DNA from: JACVRW01 sp034664105
GTDB lineage: Bacteria > Actinomycetota > Thermoleophilia > Solirubrobacterales > Thermoleophilaceae
Direction: 5' to 3'
DNA length: 6,873 nucleotides
Assembly (NCBI GenBank): GCA_034664105.1
Contig: JAXDIH010000171.1
Span: 1 to 6,873, forward strand
Positions 1 through 6,489 of this stretch are shown piece after piece. The position numbers were made by a program, and so were the translations under genes. The notes beneath the pieces are model-generated. The model worked only from the letters and a program-made list of their open reading frames with translations, searched no databases and was not told the DNA's origin. Position 1 is the stretch's first letter, and the number at the start of each line of letters is the position of its first letter.

Positions 1-1209
1 GACATCGAGTCGCTGCCGTTCCTCGAGGCGCTGCGCCAGTTCCACTCCGACCTCGGGCGCGAGCGGAGCATGTTCGTCCACCTGACGCTGGTGCCCTTCC
101 TGGGCCACGCGGGCGAGTTGAAGACGAAGCCGACCCAGCACTCCGTCCAGGAGCTGAGGCGGATCGGCATCCAGCCGGACATGGTGATGTGCCGCTCCGA
201 GGAGCCGCTGGGCGACGAGATCCGCGAGAAGATCGCGCTCTTCGCGAACCTCCCGGTGGCGTCCGTGGTGTCGGCGCGCGACGTCGACTCGATCTACAAG
301 GTCCCGCTGGAATTCGAGCACGAGGGCGTCGCTGATCGCGTCCTGGGCCACTTTGGCCTCGAGGCCCCGGCCCCGGACCTGTCCGACTGGAAGGAGCTGG
401 TCCGGCGAGTCGGCTCGGCGACCTCCCCGGTGCGGATCGCGCTCGTCGGCAAGTACAACCAGCTGGCCGACGCCTATCTGTCGGTGATCGAGGCGCTCAA
501 CCACGCCGGCACGCACCACGGAGGCAAGGTGGAGCTGCACTGGGTCGACTCGGAGCGCCTCACCGAAGGCGAGGTCGAGGCCGAGCTGGCCACCTGCGAC
601 GGCATCCTCGTGCCGGGCGGCTTCGGCGTGCGCGGCATCGAGGGCAAGATCCGGGCGGCGCGGTTCGCGCGCGAGCACGGCGTGCCGTACCTGGGCATCT
701 GCCTCGGCATGCAGATCGCGGTGTCCGAGTTCGCCCGCCACGTGGCCGACATGGAGGGCGCCAACTCGACCGAGTTCGATCCGGAGACGCCCTACCCGGT
801 GATCGACCTGCTGCCGGAGCAGAAGGAAGTCCGCGACATGGGCGGCACGATGCGCCTGGGCGCCGACCCGGTGAAGCTCCACGACGACACGCGCGCCCGC
901 GAGATCTACGGCGAGCCCGTCATCTACGAGCGCCACCGCCACCGCTACGAGGTGAACAACCACCTGCGCAAGCGCTTGGAGCAGGCCGGCCTGGTGTTCA
1001 GCGGCACCTCACCGGACGATCGGCTGGTCGAGGTGATCGAGCTGCCGGATCACCCGTTCTACGTGGCCTCGCAGTACCACCCCGAGTTCAAGTCACGCCC
1101 GCTGCGCCCGCAGCCGCTGTTCCGGGACTTCGTGGGAGCGGCGATGGAACGGGCCGCCGAACGAGCGCCCGAAGTAGAGCCCGCCGTGCGGGCCGAGTCG
1201 CACGCCTAG
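1..1209 (+). CDS. pyrG: CTP synthase, C-terminal part (5' end outside window)
   Basis: CTP synthase makes CTP from UTP, ATP and glutamine in the cytoplasm, the last step of de novo pyrimidine nucleotide synthesis. The reading frame is open from base 1, beginning DIESLPFLEALRQ, which corresponds to about residue 147 of the E. coli enzyme, so roughly 146 N-terminal residues, including the ATP-binding P-loop, lie outside the window. Visible are the nucleotide-binding motif KTKPTQHSV (window residues 41-49) and the class I glutamine amidotransferase domain: oxyanion loop PGGFGVRG, nucleophile Cys234 in YLGICLGMQ, and His360/Glu362 in QYHPEFKSRP. The last 25 or so residues form an Ala/Glu-rich tail beyond the conserved domain, which is commonly variable. 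The gene ends with TAG 27 nt before the peptidase gene. The 402 residues seen carry no frameshift. An internal Met at base 70 is not the true start, because the conserved family sequence continues upstream of it. Confidence 0.97.
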   Translation, partial: DIESLPFLEALRQFHSDLGRERSMFVHLTLVPFLGHAGELKTKPTQHSVQELRRIGIQPDMVMCRSEEPLGDEIREKIALFANLPVASVVSARDVDSIYKVPLEFEHEGVADRVLGHFGLEAPAPDLSDWKELVRRVGSATSPVRIALVGKYNQLADAYLSVIEALNHAGTHHGGKVELHWVDSERLTEGEVEAELATCDGILVPGGFGVRGIEGKIRAARFAREHGVPYLGICLGMQIAVSEFARHVADMEGANSTEFDPETPYPVIDLLPEQKEVRDMGGTMRLGADPVKLHDDTRAREIYGEPVIYERHRHRYEVNNHLRKRLEQAGLVFSGTSPDDRLVEVIELPDHPFYVASQYHPEFKSRPLRPQPLFRDFVGAAMERAAERAPEVEPAVRAESHA

Positions 1210-1236
1210 CCGGCTCGCCTCGGTAGCCTCCGGCGC

Positions 1237-2382
1237 GTGACCGTTCGCTCGCTCCAAAGCGCGTCCACCGCCGAGCGGGAGCGGTTGCTCGACGACTTCG
1301 TTCGCCTCTGTGAGATCGAGAGTCCGTCCCAGAGCGAGCGCAACGTCGCGGACGCCGTCAAGGCCGACCTCGAGGCTCTCGGGCTCCAGGTCGAGGAGGA
1401 CGACGCGGGCGCCGAGACCGGCTCCGATGCCGGCAACCTGCTGGCCCGGATCGAGGGCCCGCCCGACAGCCGCACCATCCTCCTCTGCGCCCACCTCGAC
1501 ACCGTGCCGCTCGCCGCGCCCGTCGACGTCGCCCGCGAGAACGGCGTGCTCACCAACCGCAACGACGCCATCCTCGGCGCCGACAACAAGGCCGCCGTCG
1601 CGACCCTCCTGGCGGCCGCGCGCCGCCTGACCGCCGAGGGCGCCCCGGTTGGCGTGGAGTTGCTGTTCACCGTCTGCGAGGAGCACGCCCTCGCCGGCGC
1701 CAAGGCCTTCGACCCGACCCGCCTGCGCTCCGAGTTCGGCTACGTCTTCGACCATGCCTCGCCGATCGGCGAGGTGGTGGTCGCCTCGCCGACCTACTAC
1801 CGCCTCGAGGCCGAATTCCGCGGCCAGGCCGCCCACGCCGGCATTCGTCCCGAGGCCGGCCACAACGCCATCGTCGCCGCCGCGAAGGCGATCGCGGCGC
1901 TGGAGATCGGCCGCCTGGACGACTCCACCACCGCCAACGTCGGCCAGATCGAGGGCGGGACCGCGGCCAACGTCGTGGCCGAGCGCTGCCGGGTCGTGCT
2001 GGAGACGCGCAGCCTCGACGACGCCCGCGCGGGGGAGGTCGTGAGCGAGATGGTCGACGCGATCACCGAGGCCGCGAGCGACCTCGAGTGCGACGTCGAG
2101 ACCACCGTCGAGCGCCTGTTCCGCGGCTACAAGCTCGCCCGCAACGGGCCCGCGCTCGAGGTGGCTGCCGAGGCCCTGCGCTCCACCGGCACAGAGCCGG
2201 TCTACATCAACACCGGCGGCGGCAGCGACGCCAACGCCTTCATCGCCGCCGGCCTACCGGTGGTGAACATGGCCAACGGCACGGAGGGCAACCACCAGCC
2301 CGACGAGTCCGTGACCGTCGACGCCCTAGACCGCACCCTCGACCTGGCGCTCGCGATCGTCGCCGCCAGCGCACGGGCGTAG
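1237..2382 (+). CDS. M20-family metallopeptidase (peptidase T-like)
   Basis: A predicted cytoplasmic zinc-dependent amino- or carboxypeptidase/amidohydrolase of 381 residues, normal for the M20 family. Metal-site residues are all present: His86 and Asp88 in CAHLDTVPL, bridging Asp116 in GADNKAA, general base Glu148 with Glu149 in FTVCEEHALAG, Asp172 in YVFDHASP, and His353 in GNHQPDES. The segment around residues 185-290, with the GQAAHAG motif at 196-202, is the dimerisation domain inserted between the two halves of the catalytic domain. The closest family I can name is the peptidase T-like group of M20; substrate is not determinable. The start is the GTG at 1237, the only start codon between the in-frame pyrG stop and the conserved N-terminus except a TTG deeper in; no Shine-Dalgarno sequence precedes it. 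Its stop lies 3 nt before the Nudix gene, so these two are very likely co-transcribed. I leave the symbol blank because pepT itself is not established. Confidence 0.93.
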   Translation: MTVRSLQSASTAERERLLDDFVRLCEIESPSQSERNVADAVKADLEALGLQVEEDDAGAETGSDAGNLLARIEGPPDSRTILLCAHLDTVPLAAPVDVARENGVLTNRNDAILGADNKAAVATLLAAARRLTAEGAPVGVELLFTVCEEHALAGAKAFDPTRLRSEFGYVFDHASPIGEVVVASPTYYRLEAEFRGQAAHAGIRPEAGHNAIVAAAKAIAALEIGRLDDSTTANVGQIEGGTAANVVAERCRVVLETRSLDDARAGEVVSEMVDAITEAASDLECDVETTVERLFRGYKLARNGPALEVAAEALRSTGTEPVYINTGGGSDANAFIAAGLPVVNMANGTEGNHQPDESVTVDALDRTLDLALAIVAASARA

Positions 2383-2385
2383 CCG

Positions 2386-2910
2386 ATGGCCTTCGAGCGG
2401 ATCGACAGCAAGAAGGTGTGGGAGGGGCGCATCGCCACGGTGCGCGTCGACCGCTTCCGCTACGACGACGGCGAGGAGGCCGAGCGCGAGGTGATCGCCC
2501 ACCCGGGCGCCGTCGCGGTGGTCGCCCACGACGGCGAGCGGCTGTTCCTGGTGCGCCAGCCGCGGGAGGCGGTGGGGGAGCCCGCGCTGCTCGAGCTGCC
2601 CGCCGGCAAGCTGGACGAGGAGGGCGAGAGCCCGCTCGACACCGCCAAGCGCGAGCTGGCCGAGGAGATCGGCAAGGGCGCCCGCAACTGGAGCCACCTG
2701 ACGAGCTTCTACACCTCGCCGGGCTTCGCCGACGAGGAGTGCCACGTGTTCCTGGCGACCGACCTGTACGACGAGCGCGCGCACGCGGAGGACACCGAGC
2801 GCATCGAGGTCGTCGGGATGCCGCTGGCCGAGCTGGACGACGTGATCAAGCAGTGCCACGACGCGAAATCGCTGGTCGGCCTGCTCTGGTTTCGCGCCTT
2901 CTGCGCGTGA
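2386..2910 (+). CDS. Nudix hydrolase, ADP-ribose pyrophosphatase type
   Basis: Likely hydrolyses ADP-ribose or a related nucleoside diphosphate-sugar to AMP and a sugar phosphate in the cytoplasm, with Mg2+. The protein is 174 residues. The Nudix box runs from Gly74 to Lys97: Gly74, Glu81, then RELAEEIG at 89-96, where Glu93 and Glu94 are expected metal ligands. Gly74 and Glu81 are separated by six residues rather than the canonical five, a variant I recall in the mycobacterial ADPRase (PAGLLDVAGE). Pro112 in FYTSPGFADE lies about 15 residues after the box, the mark of the ADP-ribose pyrophosphatase subgroup, and the C-terminal DAKSLVGLLWF also fits that group. The ATG is 3 nt after the peptidase stop, which suggests translational coupling. 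In M. tuberculosis a Nudix ADPRase lies between pyrG and xerD too, so the position supports the call. Exact substrate is inference; other nucleotide sugars are possible. Confidence 0.93.
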   Translation: MAFERIDSKKVWEGRIATVRVDRFRYDDGEEAEREVIAHPGAVAVVAHDGERLFLVRQPREAVGEPALLELPAGKLDEEGESPLDTAKRELAEEIGKGARNWSHLTSFYTSPGFADEECHVFLATDLYDERAHAEDTERIEVVGMPLAELDDVIKQCHDAKSLVGLLWFRAFCA

Positions 2911-2964
2911 GCCGCGCGTTGCAGCGGCAAGGGATGCTGCCCGCTCGCACGAACCGTGTGAGCG

Positions 2965-3909
2965 ATGGCCACCATCGAGCAACCTCTCGTCGAAGGGCGC
3001 TTCGAGCACCTGGTGCTCGATTTCCTCGCCTACCTGGAGTTCGAGCGCGGGCTGTCCCGCAACACGCTGGAGGCATACCGCGGGGACCTGCTGCAGCTGG
3101 GCCGCTTCCTGGCCACGCGCGAGGTATCGGCGCTCGACGCCGGTCCCGGTGACGTCGGCGACTTCCTGAGCTCGCTCGCCGCCGGTGACGCGGACCACGC
3201 GCCGGTCTCGCCCGCCACGATCCACCGCAAGTCAGCCTGCCTGCGGTCGTTCTACCGCCACCTGCGCCGGGAGGGCCTGCGCGAGTCCGATCCCACCGCA
3301 ACCCTGAGCGCCCCGCGGCGCAGCCGCAAGCTGCCGCAGGTGCTGACCCGCGGCGAGGTGGAGCGACTGCTGTCCCAGCCCCGCGGCACCGATTCGCACG
3401 CGCTGCGCGATCGCGCGCTGCTCGAGCTGATGTACGCGTCCGGGCTGCGCGCCTCCGAGGCGATCGGGCTCGAGCTGGGCGACGTGGACCTGGAGGAGCG
3501 CGTGCTGCGAGCCCGGGGCAAGGGGTCCAAGGAGCGCCTCGTGCCGATCGGCCAGGCGGCGCTGCGCGCGCTCGCCACCTACCTCGAGCGCGGCCGGCCG
3601 GAGCTGGTCAAGAACAGCGTCGAGGGCCACATGTTCGTCAACTTCCGCGGCGGCCAGCTCACCCGCCAGGGCCTCTACAAGATCGTGCGCCGCCACGCCC
3701 TGACAGCCGGGCTGGCGGACCGGATGAGCCCGCACACCCTGCGCCACACCTTCGCCACGCACCTGCTGGCCGGTGGCTGCGACCTGCGCTCGGTGCAGGA
3801 GATGCTCGGCCACGCCGACGTCTCGACCACGCAGCTCTACACCCACCTGTCGAGCGAGCGTCTCAAGGACGTCTACTTCAAGGCGCACCCGAGGGCGACC
3901 GTCAAGTAG
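2965..3909 (+). CDS. xerD: Site-specific tyrosine recombinase XerD
   Basis: XerD acts with XerC at the dif site to resolve chromosome dimers at division. The protein has 314 residues. Residues about 12-110 form the N-terminal SAM-like core-binding domain (LDFLAYLEFERGLSRNTLEAY), and residues about 125-310 the catalytic domain. The full active site is visible: Arg162 in ASGLRASE, Lys186 in RGKGSKERLVP, His257 and Arg260 in SPHTLRHTFATHLL, His283 in MLGHADVSTTQ, and nucleophile Tyr292 in LYTH. These sit 13-14 residues later than the E. coli XerD equivalents, a uniform offset. The ending AHPRA is typical of XerD rather than XerC. The ATG at 2965 is the only reasonable start, because an in-frame TGA lies at 2959-2961; no Shine-Dalgarno sequence is visible. 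It follows the Nudix gene by 54 nt. The pyrG neighbourhood supports a chromosomal Xer protein and not a phage integrase. Confidence 0.96.
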   Translation: MATIEQPLVEGRFEHLVLDFLAYLEFERGLSRNTLEAYRGDLLQLGRFLATREVSALDAGPGDVGDFLSSLAAGDADHAPVSPATIHRKSACLRSFYRHLRREGLRESDPTATLSAPRRSRKLPQVLTRGEVERLLSQPRGTDSHALRDRALLELMYASGLRASEAIGLELGDVDLEERVLRARGKGSKERLVPIGQAALRALATYLERGRPELVKNSVEGHMFVNFRGGQLTRQGLYKIVRRHALTAGLADRMSPHTLRHTFATHLLAGGCDLRSVQEMLGHADVSTTQLYTHLSSERLKDVYFKAHPRATVK

Positions 3910-3940
3910 ACCAGCGGCAAGCCTGGGGGCCTAGGACCCG

Positions 3941-3964
3941 CGGCTGCCATCATCGGCACAGCCG
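3941..3964 (+). other. Inverted repeat abutting the mutM start codon
   Basis: CGGCTG (3941-3946) is perfectly complementary to CAGCCG (3959-3964), with a 12-nt loop; inner CC and GG (3947-3948, 3955-3956) could add two pairs with a bulge. The right arm ends immediately before the mutM ATG. It lies in the 55-nt xerD-mutM gap. It has no following T run, so it is not a standard intrinsic terminator. It may be an RNA hairpin affecting mutM translation, or chance in GC-rich DNA. Confidence 0.25.
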
Positions 3965-4822
3965 ATGCCCGAGCTCCCCGAGGTCGAGACGATCCGCCGC
4001 CAGCTGGCCCCCGCCCTGGAGGGCCGGCGGATCGACAGCGTGGAGGTGCGCGACCCGCGCTGGTCCGATCCCGCGCCACCGGAGGCGATCGCGGATGCCC
4101 TGCGCGGCCGGCTGATCGAGCGCGTCGGCCGGCGCGGGAAGTACCTGATCGTCTCGCTCGAGGATGACGTGCACCTGGTCATGCACCTGCGCATGACCGG
4201 CAACCTGCTGCTCACCGAGGAAGCTGAGGCCCCGGCCCACACGCGGGTGACGATGCGCCTCGACGACGGCCGCCGACTGCTGTTCGTCGACGTGCGACGC
4301 TTCGGCACCGGCGACGTCCTGCTCGGCAGCGACGCGCTCGCGGAGTACTTCGAATCGCGGCTGGGCGTGGAGCCGCTGAGCGCCGACTTCACGGCCGAGG
4401 CTCTGCGGGCCATGGCGCGCGGGCGCAAGCAGCCGGTCAAGGCGTTCCTGCTCAATCAGGAGCGCATCGCCGGCGTGGGCAACATCTATGCCGACGAGGC
4501 GCTCTTCCGGGCCAGGATCCACCCGCTGCGGCCGGTCGGCAGCCTCAAGCGCGGCCAGCTCGAGGCGCTGCGCTCGGGCGTGGTCGAGTCGCTCGAGCTG
4601 GGCATCGACTCGAAGGGGGCCTCGATCGACGACTACCGCCACGTCGACGGTGCGCGCGGCAGCTTCCAGGACCGTTTCCTCGCCTACTCGCGCGTGGGCG
4701 AGCCGTGCGTGCGCTGCGGCACGCCGATCGAGAAGCTGCGCGCCGCCGGTCGCGGCACCTACGTCTGCCCCAGCTGCCAGCCGCGGCCGCGCGTCAGGCG
4801 GCGCGCCGCCGCCCGGTCATAA
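3965..4822 (+). CDS. mutM: Formamidopyrimidine-DNA glycosylase (8-oxoguanine glycosylase)
   Basis: MutM (Fpg) excises 8-oxoguanine and formamidopyrimidines from DNA and cleaves the abasic site, starting base excision repair. The 285-residue protein starts MPELPEVE, where Pro2 becomes the catalytic N-terminal amine and Glu3 assists. Lys59 in GRRGKYL is the conserved phosphate-contacting lysine. The void-filling triad of Fpg is present as Met77, Arg112 and Phe113 (LRMTG and VDVRRFG), which argues against endonuclease VIII. The helix-two-turn-helix motif is NQERIAGVGNIYADE (164-178), and the zinc finger is Cys248-x2-Cys251-x16-Cys268-x2-Cys271, with Arg263 before the second pair. After the finger comes a short basic tail of Arg, Pro and Ala. 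The ATG lies 55 nt after xerD, with no Shine-Dalgarno sequence and a possible hairpin abutting it. The last 29 nt overlap the 3' end of the convergent P450 gene. Confidence 0.97.
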   Translation: MPELPEVETIRRQLAPALEGRRIDSVEVRDPRWSDPAPPEAIADALRGRLIERVGRRGKYLIVSLEDDVHLVMHLRMTGNLLLTEEAEAPAHTRVTMRLDDGRRLLFVDVRRFGTGDVLLGSDALAEYFESRLGVEPLSADFTAEALRAMARGRKQPVKAFLLNQERIAGVGNIYADEALFRARIHPLRPVGSLKRGQLEALRSGVVESLELGIDSKGASIDDYRHVDGARGSFQDRFLAYSRVGEPCVRCGTPIEKLRAAGRGTYVCPSCQPRPRVRRRAAARS

Positions 4823-6200
4823 CGACCTCGGCGCCGGCCGCGGGGATCATCGTGACGTTGCGGTGGCGGGCGTGCTCGGGATTCGGGTCGGCCGCCTCGA
4901 GGTCGGTGCGCCGCGCGATCGCGCGCAGCACCACGCGCTGCTCGGCCATCGCCAGCGTCGCGCCCAGGCAGCGGCGGATGCCGCCACCGAACGGGATCCA
5001 CGTGTAGGTGCCCGGCTTGCGCCCGACGAAGCGCTCCGGCCGGAACGCGAACGGGTCCGGATAGACGTCCTCGCGGTGGTGCAGCAACAGGATGCTGATC
5101 AGGACCGAGCTGCCGGCGGGCATGCGGTAGTCCCCGAGCTGCCACGGCACGGTCACGCGCCGGCCGATGATCGGGATGACCGGCCGCGAGCGCATCGTCT
5201 CGTGGATGGTCGCCTCGACGTAACCGTCGGGATCGTTGTCGGAGCGCGTGACCTCGCGCAGCCGGTCGTACGCTGCCGGGTGGCGCAGCAGCCGCTCGAA
5301 CGCCCAGGCGAGCGAGTTCGCCGTGGTCTCGTGCCCGGCCAGCACCAGCGTGAGCAGCTCGTCGCGCAGCTCCTGGTCGGTCAGGCGCTCGCCGTCCTCG
5401 GTCTCGGCGTCGAACAGCAGCGAGAGGATGTCGGTACGTCGCTCGCCGGCGCGCCGGGCCTTGATCACCGCGTACATGTGGCGGTCCAGCTCGCTCAGGA
5501 ACAGGCGGGTGGGGCCGACCGGCTCGTCGCTGCCGAGGTTGAGCAGCTCGAACAGCTGCGCCTCCGGCCGAGTGGACAGCGCGACGGCGCGCCGGATCGT
5601 CTGCCGCAGGCTGTGCTCGGGCGTGCCCTTGGCCGGCTCGCCCTCGATGCCGAAGATCCCGGCCATGATCACGTCCAGCGTGATCGCCTGCATGCGCGGC
5701 GCGAGCGCGAACGGCGTGCCCTGGGGCCAGCTGTCGATCTCGCGATCGGCCGCCTCGTCGATCATCTCCGTGTAGCGCTGCACGGCCTCGCCGTGGAAGG
5801 GCGGCAGCAGCAGCTTGCGCTGGCGCATGTGGCGCGGCCCGACCGCCGTGAGCACCGAGTTCGGGCCGACGATCGGCCGCAGCGGCGACTCGCCGGTCAG
5901 CGACGGCGCCTCCTCGGGCTTCGCGGTGAACAGCGAGCGCACGTGGTCGGGGTGGCAGGTGATCGCCTCGATGTCGTCGTCGACGATGCTGCGGAACAGA
6001 AAGACGTCGCCGAGCTCGCGGCGGGCGCGGAACACGAACTCGATCTGGCGCAGGCTGAAGCGCAGCGTCTGGAGCGCGCGCGGCAGCGGGAGCGAGGGGG
6101 GCAGGCGCACACCGCCGCCGTCGTCTGGCGCCGGACCGGCGGGGGAGGGTGGCGCCTCGCCTACGAGGCCGTCCGCGACGGAGGCCTCGGCGACGCTCAT
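4794..6200 (-). CDS. Cytochrome P450
   Basis: A haem-thiolate monooxygenase of 468 residues, expected to oxidise a hydrophobic substrate using electrons from a ferredoxin or similar partner that is not encoded in this window. Hallmarks are all present: the I-helix oxygen-activation motif AGHETT (288-293), the K-helix ExxR as Glu334/Arg337, the PERF segment (388-391), and the haem loop FGGGIRRCLG (404-413) with Cys411 as the axial ligand. The C-helix WxxxR is instead HxxxR (His124, Arg128). There is no membrane anchor; the first 35 residues are Pro/Ala/Gly-rich, so the enzyme is probably soluble. The C-terminal RHRNVTMIP segment and the HxxxR variant recall mycobacterial CYP135/CYP138-like enzymes, a weak resemblance from memory. 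I chose the ATG at 6200 because it overlaps the glutaredoxin stop as ATGA; the frame is open further upstream (to 6419) but that extension is antisense-like, out-of-frame coding of the glutaredoxin gene and has no P450 character. Substrate unknown. Confidence 0.95.
   Translation of the reverse strand: MSVAEASVADGLVGEAPPSPAGPAPDDGGGVRLPPSLPLPRALQTLRFSLRQIEFVFRARRELGDVFLFRSIVDDDIEAITCHPDHVRSLFTAKPEEAPSLTGESPLRPIVGPNSVLTAVGPRHMRQRKLLLPPFHGEAVQRYTEMIDEAADREIDSWPQGTPFALAPRMQAITLDVIMAGIFGIEGEPAKGTPEHSLRQTIRRAVALSTRPEAQLFELLNLGSDEPVGPTRLFLSELDRHMYAVIKARRAGERRTDILSLLFDAETEDGERLTDQELRDELLTLVLAGHETTANSLAWAFERLLRHPAAYDRLREVTRSDNDPDGYVEATIHETMRSRPVIPIIGRRVTVPWQLGDYRMPAGSSVLISILLLHHREDVYPDPFAFRPERFVGRKPGTYTWIPFGGGIRRCLGATLAMAEQRVVLRAIARRTDLEAADPNPEHARHRNVTMIPAAGAEVVMTGRRRAA
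4797..4810. repeat. 14-bp perfect GC palindrome in the mutM/P450 3' overlap
   Basis: GGCGGCGCGCCGCC reads the same on both strands and could fold as a 5-bp stem with a 4-nt loop in both convergent transcripts. It lies in the 29-nt overlap of the two coding ends, starting just after the P450 stop on the P450-coding side. A neighbouring 10-bp palindrome, CGCGGCCGCG, is at 4782-4791. Neither has a T tract, so an intrinsic terminator is not supported; a pause or bidirectional stop site is only a possibility. All-G/C palindromes occur by chance in DNA of this composition. Confidence 0.3.
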
Positions 6201-6460
6201 GCGGCCAGCAGGTCGTCGAGCATGCCGGACCGGTCGGCTTCGAGCAGCTCCCGGAAGCCGCCGATCGCCCGCTTCCCGACCACGATCTGGGGGAACGTCA
6301 TCTGCCCGGTGAGCGCGACGAGGTCGGCCCGCCCGACCGGATCCTTGGCGAGGTTGACCTCCGCGTACACGACCCCGCGAGCCTCCAGCAGCGTCTTGGC
6401 CTGGCGGCAGAAGCCGCACGGCTCAGTCGTGTACACGATCACCTCGCTCTCGTCCGCCAT
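6197..6460 (-). CDS. Glutaredoxin-family dithiol oxidoreductase
   Basis: A small cytoplasmic thioredoxin-fold protein of 87 residues that probably reduces disulfides or mixed disulfides with a low-molecular-weight thiol. The active site is Cys15-Gly-Phe-Cys18 in TTEPCGFCRQAK, near the end of the first beta strand. The cis-proline is Pro57 in TFPQIVVG and the Gly-Gly pair is at 67-68 in IGGFREL, both normal for glutaredoxins. The CGFC centre differs from the classical CPYC, from monothiol CGFS and from the CGYC centre of actinobacterial mycoredoxin; if the host uses mycothiol, this protein may serve that thiol, which is inference. I chose the ATG at 6460; a TTG at 6469 would add three residues. 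The stop TGA overlaps the P450 ATG, so the two form a translationally coupled pair. It is divergent from recO, with 29 nt between starts. Confidence 0.9.
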   Translation of the reverse strand: MADESEVIVYTTEPCGFCRQAKTLLEARGVVYAEVNLAKDPVGRADLVALTGQMTFPQIVVGKRAIGGFRELLEADRSGMLDDLLAA

Positions 6461-6489
6461 CCCGATCAAAGTCTAGGTAAGTACCTCCA
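6461..6489. promoter_or_regulatory. Divergent promoter region between glutaredoxin and recO
   Basis: Only 29 nt separate the glutaredoxin and recO starts, and this is the most A/T-rich stretch of the window, so promoters for both genes probably lie here, extending into the coding sequences. On the + strand TAAGTA (6478-6483) is a possible -10 hexamer 6 nt before the recO ATG. On the minus strand TAGACT (6475-6470) is a possible -10 hexamer 9 nt before the glutaredoxin ATG. Both spacings fit leaderless transcripts. No clear -35 hexamer or operator was recognised. This is inference from composition and spacing; no transcription start is known. Confidence 0.35.

Noticed and set aside
1093..1863. 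A 256-codon minus-strand frame opposite the pyrG end and the peptidase gene
   Set aside because: Gly/Val/Glu-rich antisense of genuine coding sequence, with no recognised motif.
2923..2945. A bulged hairpin (AGCGGCA with TGCCCGCT) in the Nudix-xerD gap, as a terminator
   Set aside because: It needs a bulged base, has no T tract, and such imperfect matches are common in GC-rich DNA.
2088..3152. A 354-codon + strand frame across the peptidase, Nudix and xerD genes
   Set aside because: The product is almost wholly Arg/Ala/Gly repeats and it crosses three real genes in another frame; no domain is visible.
2965..3909. xerD as a phage or island integrase with attachment sites
   Set aside because: The conserved pyrG-linked location, XerD-like length and ending, and lack of other phage genes, tRNA or direct repeats fit the chromosomal Xer protein.
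6201..6419. An N-terminal extension of the P450 up to a Met codon at 6419
   Set aside because: These 73 codons overlap the glutaredoxin gene out of frame and are Arg/Gly/Pro-rich; the ATG at 6200 with the ATGA overlap gives a normal 468-residue P450.
6461..6469. Glutaredoxin starting at the TTG at 6469
   Set aside because: The ATG nine bases downstream gives a family-length protein and leaves room for a promoter; the TTG would be unusual, though not excluded.
4488..6476. A 662-codon open frame on the + strand opposite the P450 and glutaredoxin genes
   Set aside because: It lies antisense to two genes with clear family motifs, and its product is Arg/Ala/Gln-rich low-complexity sequence without a domain, as expected of an open antisense frame in GC-rich DNA.
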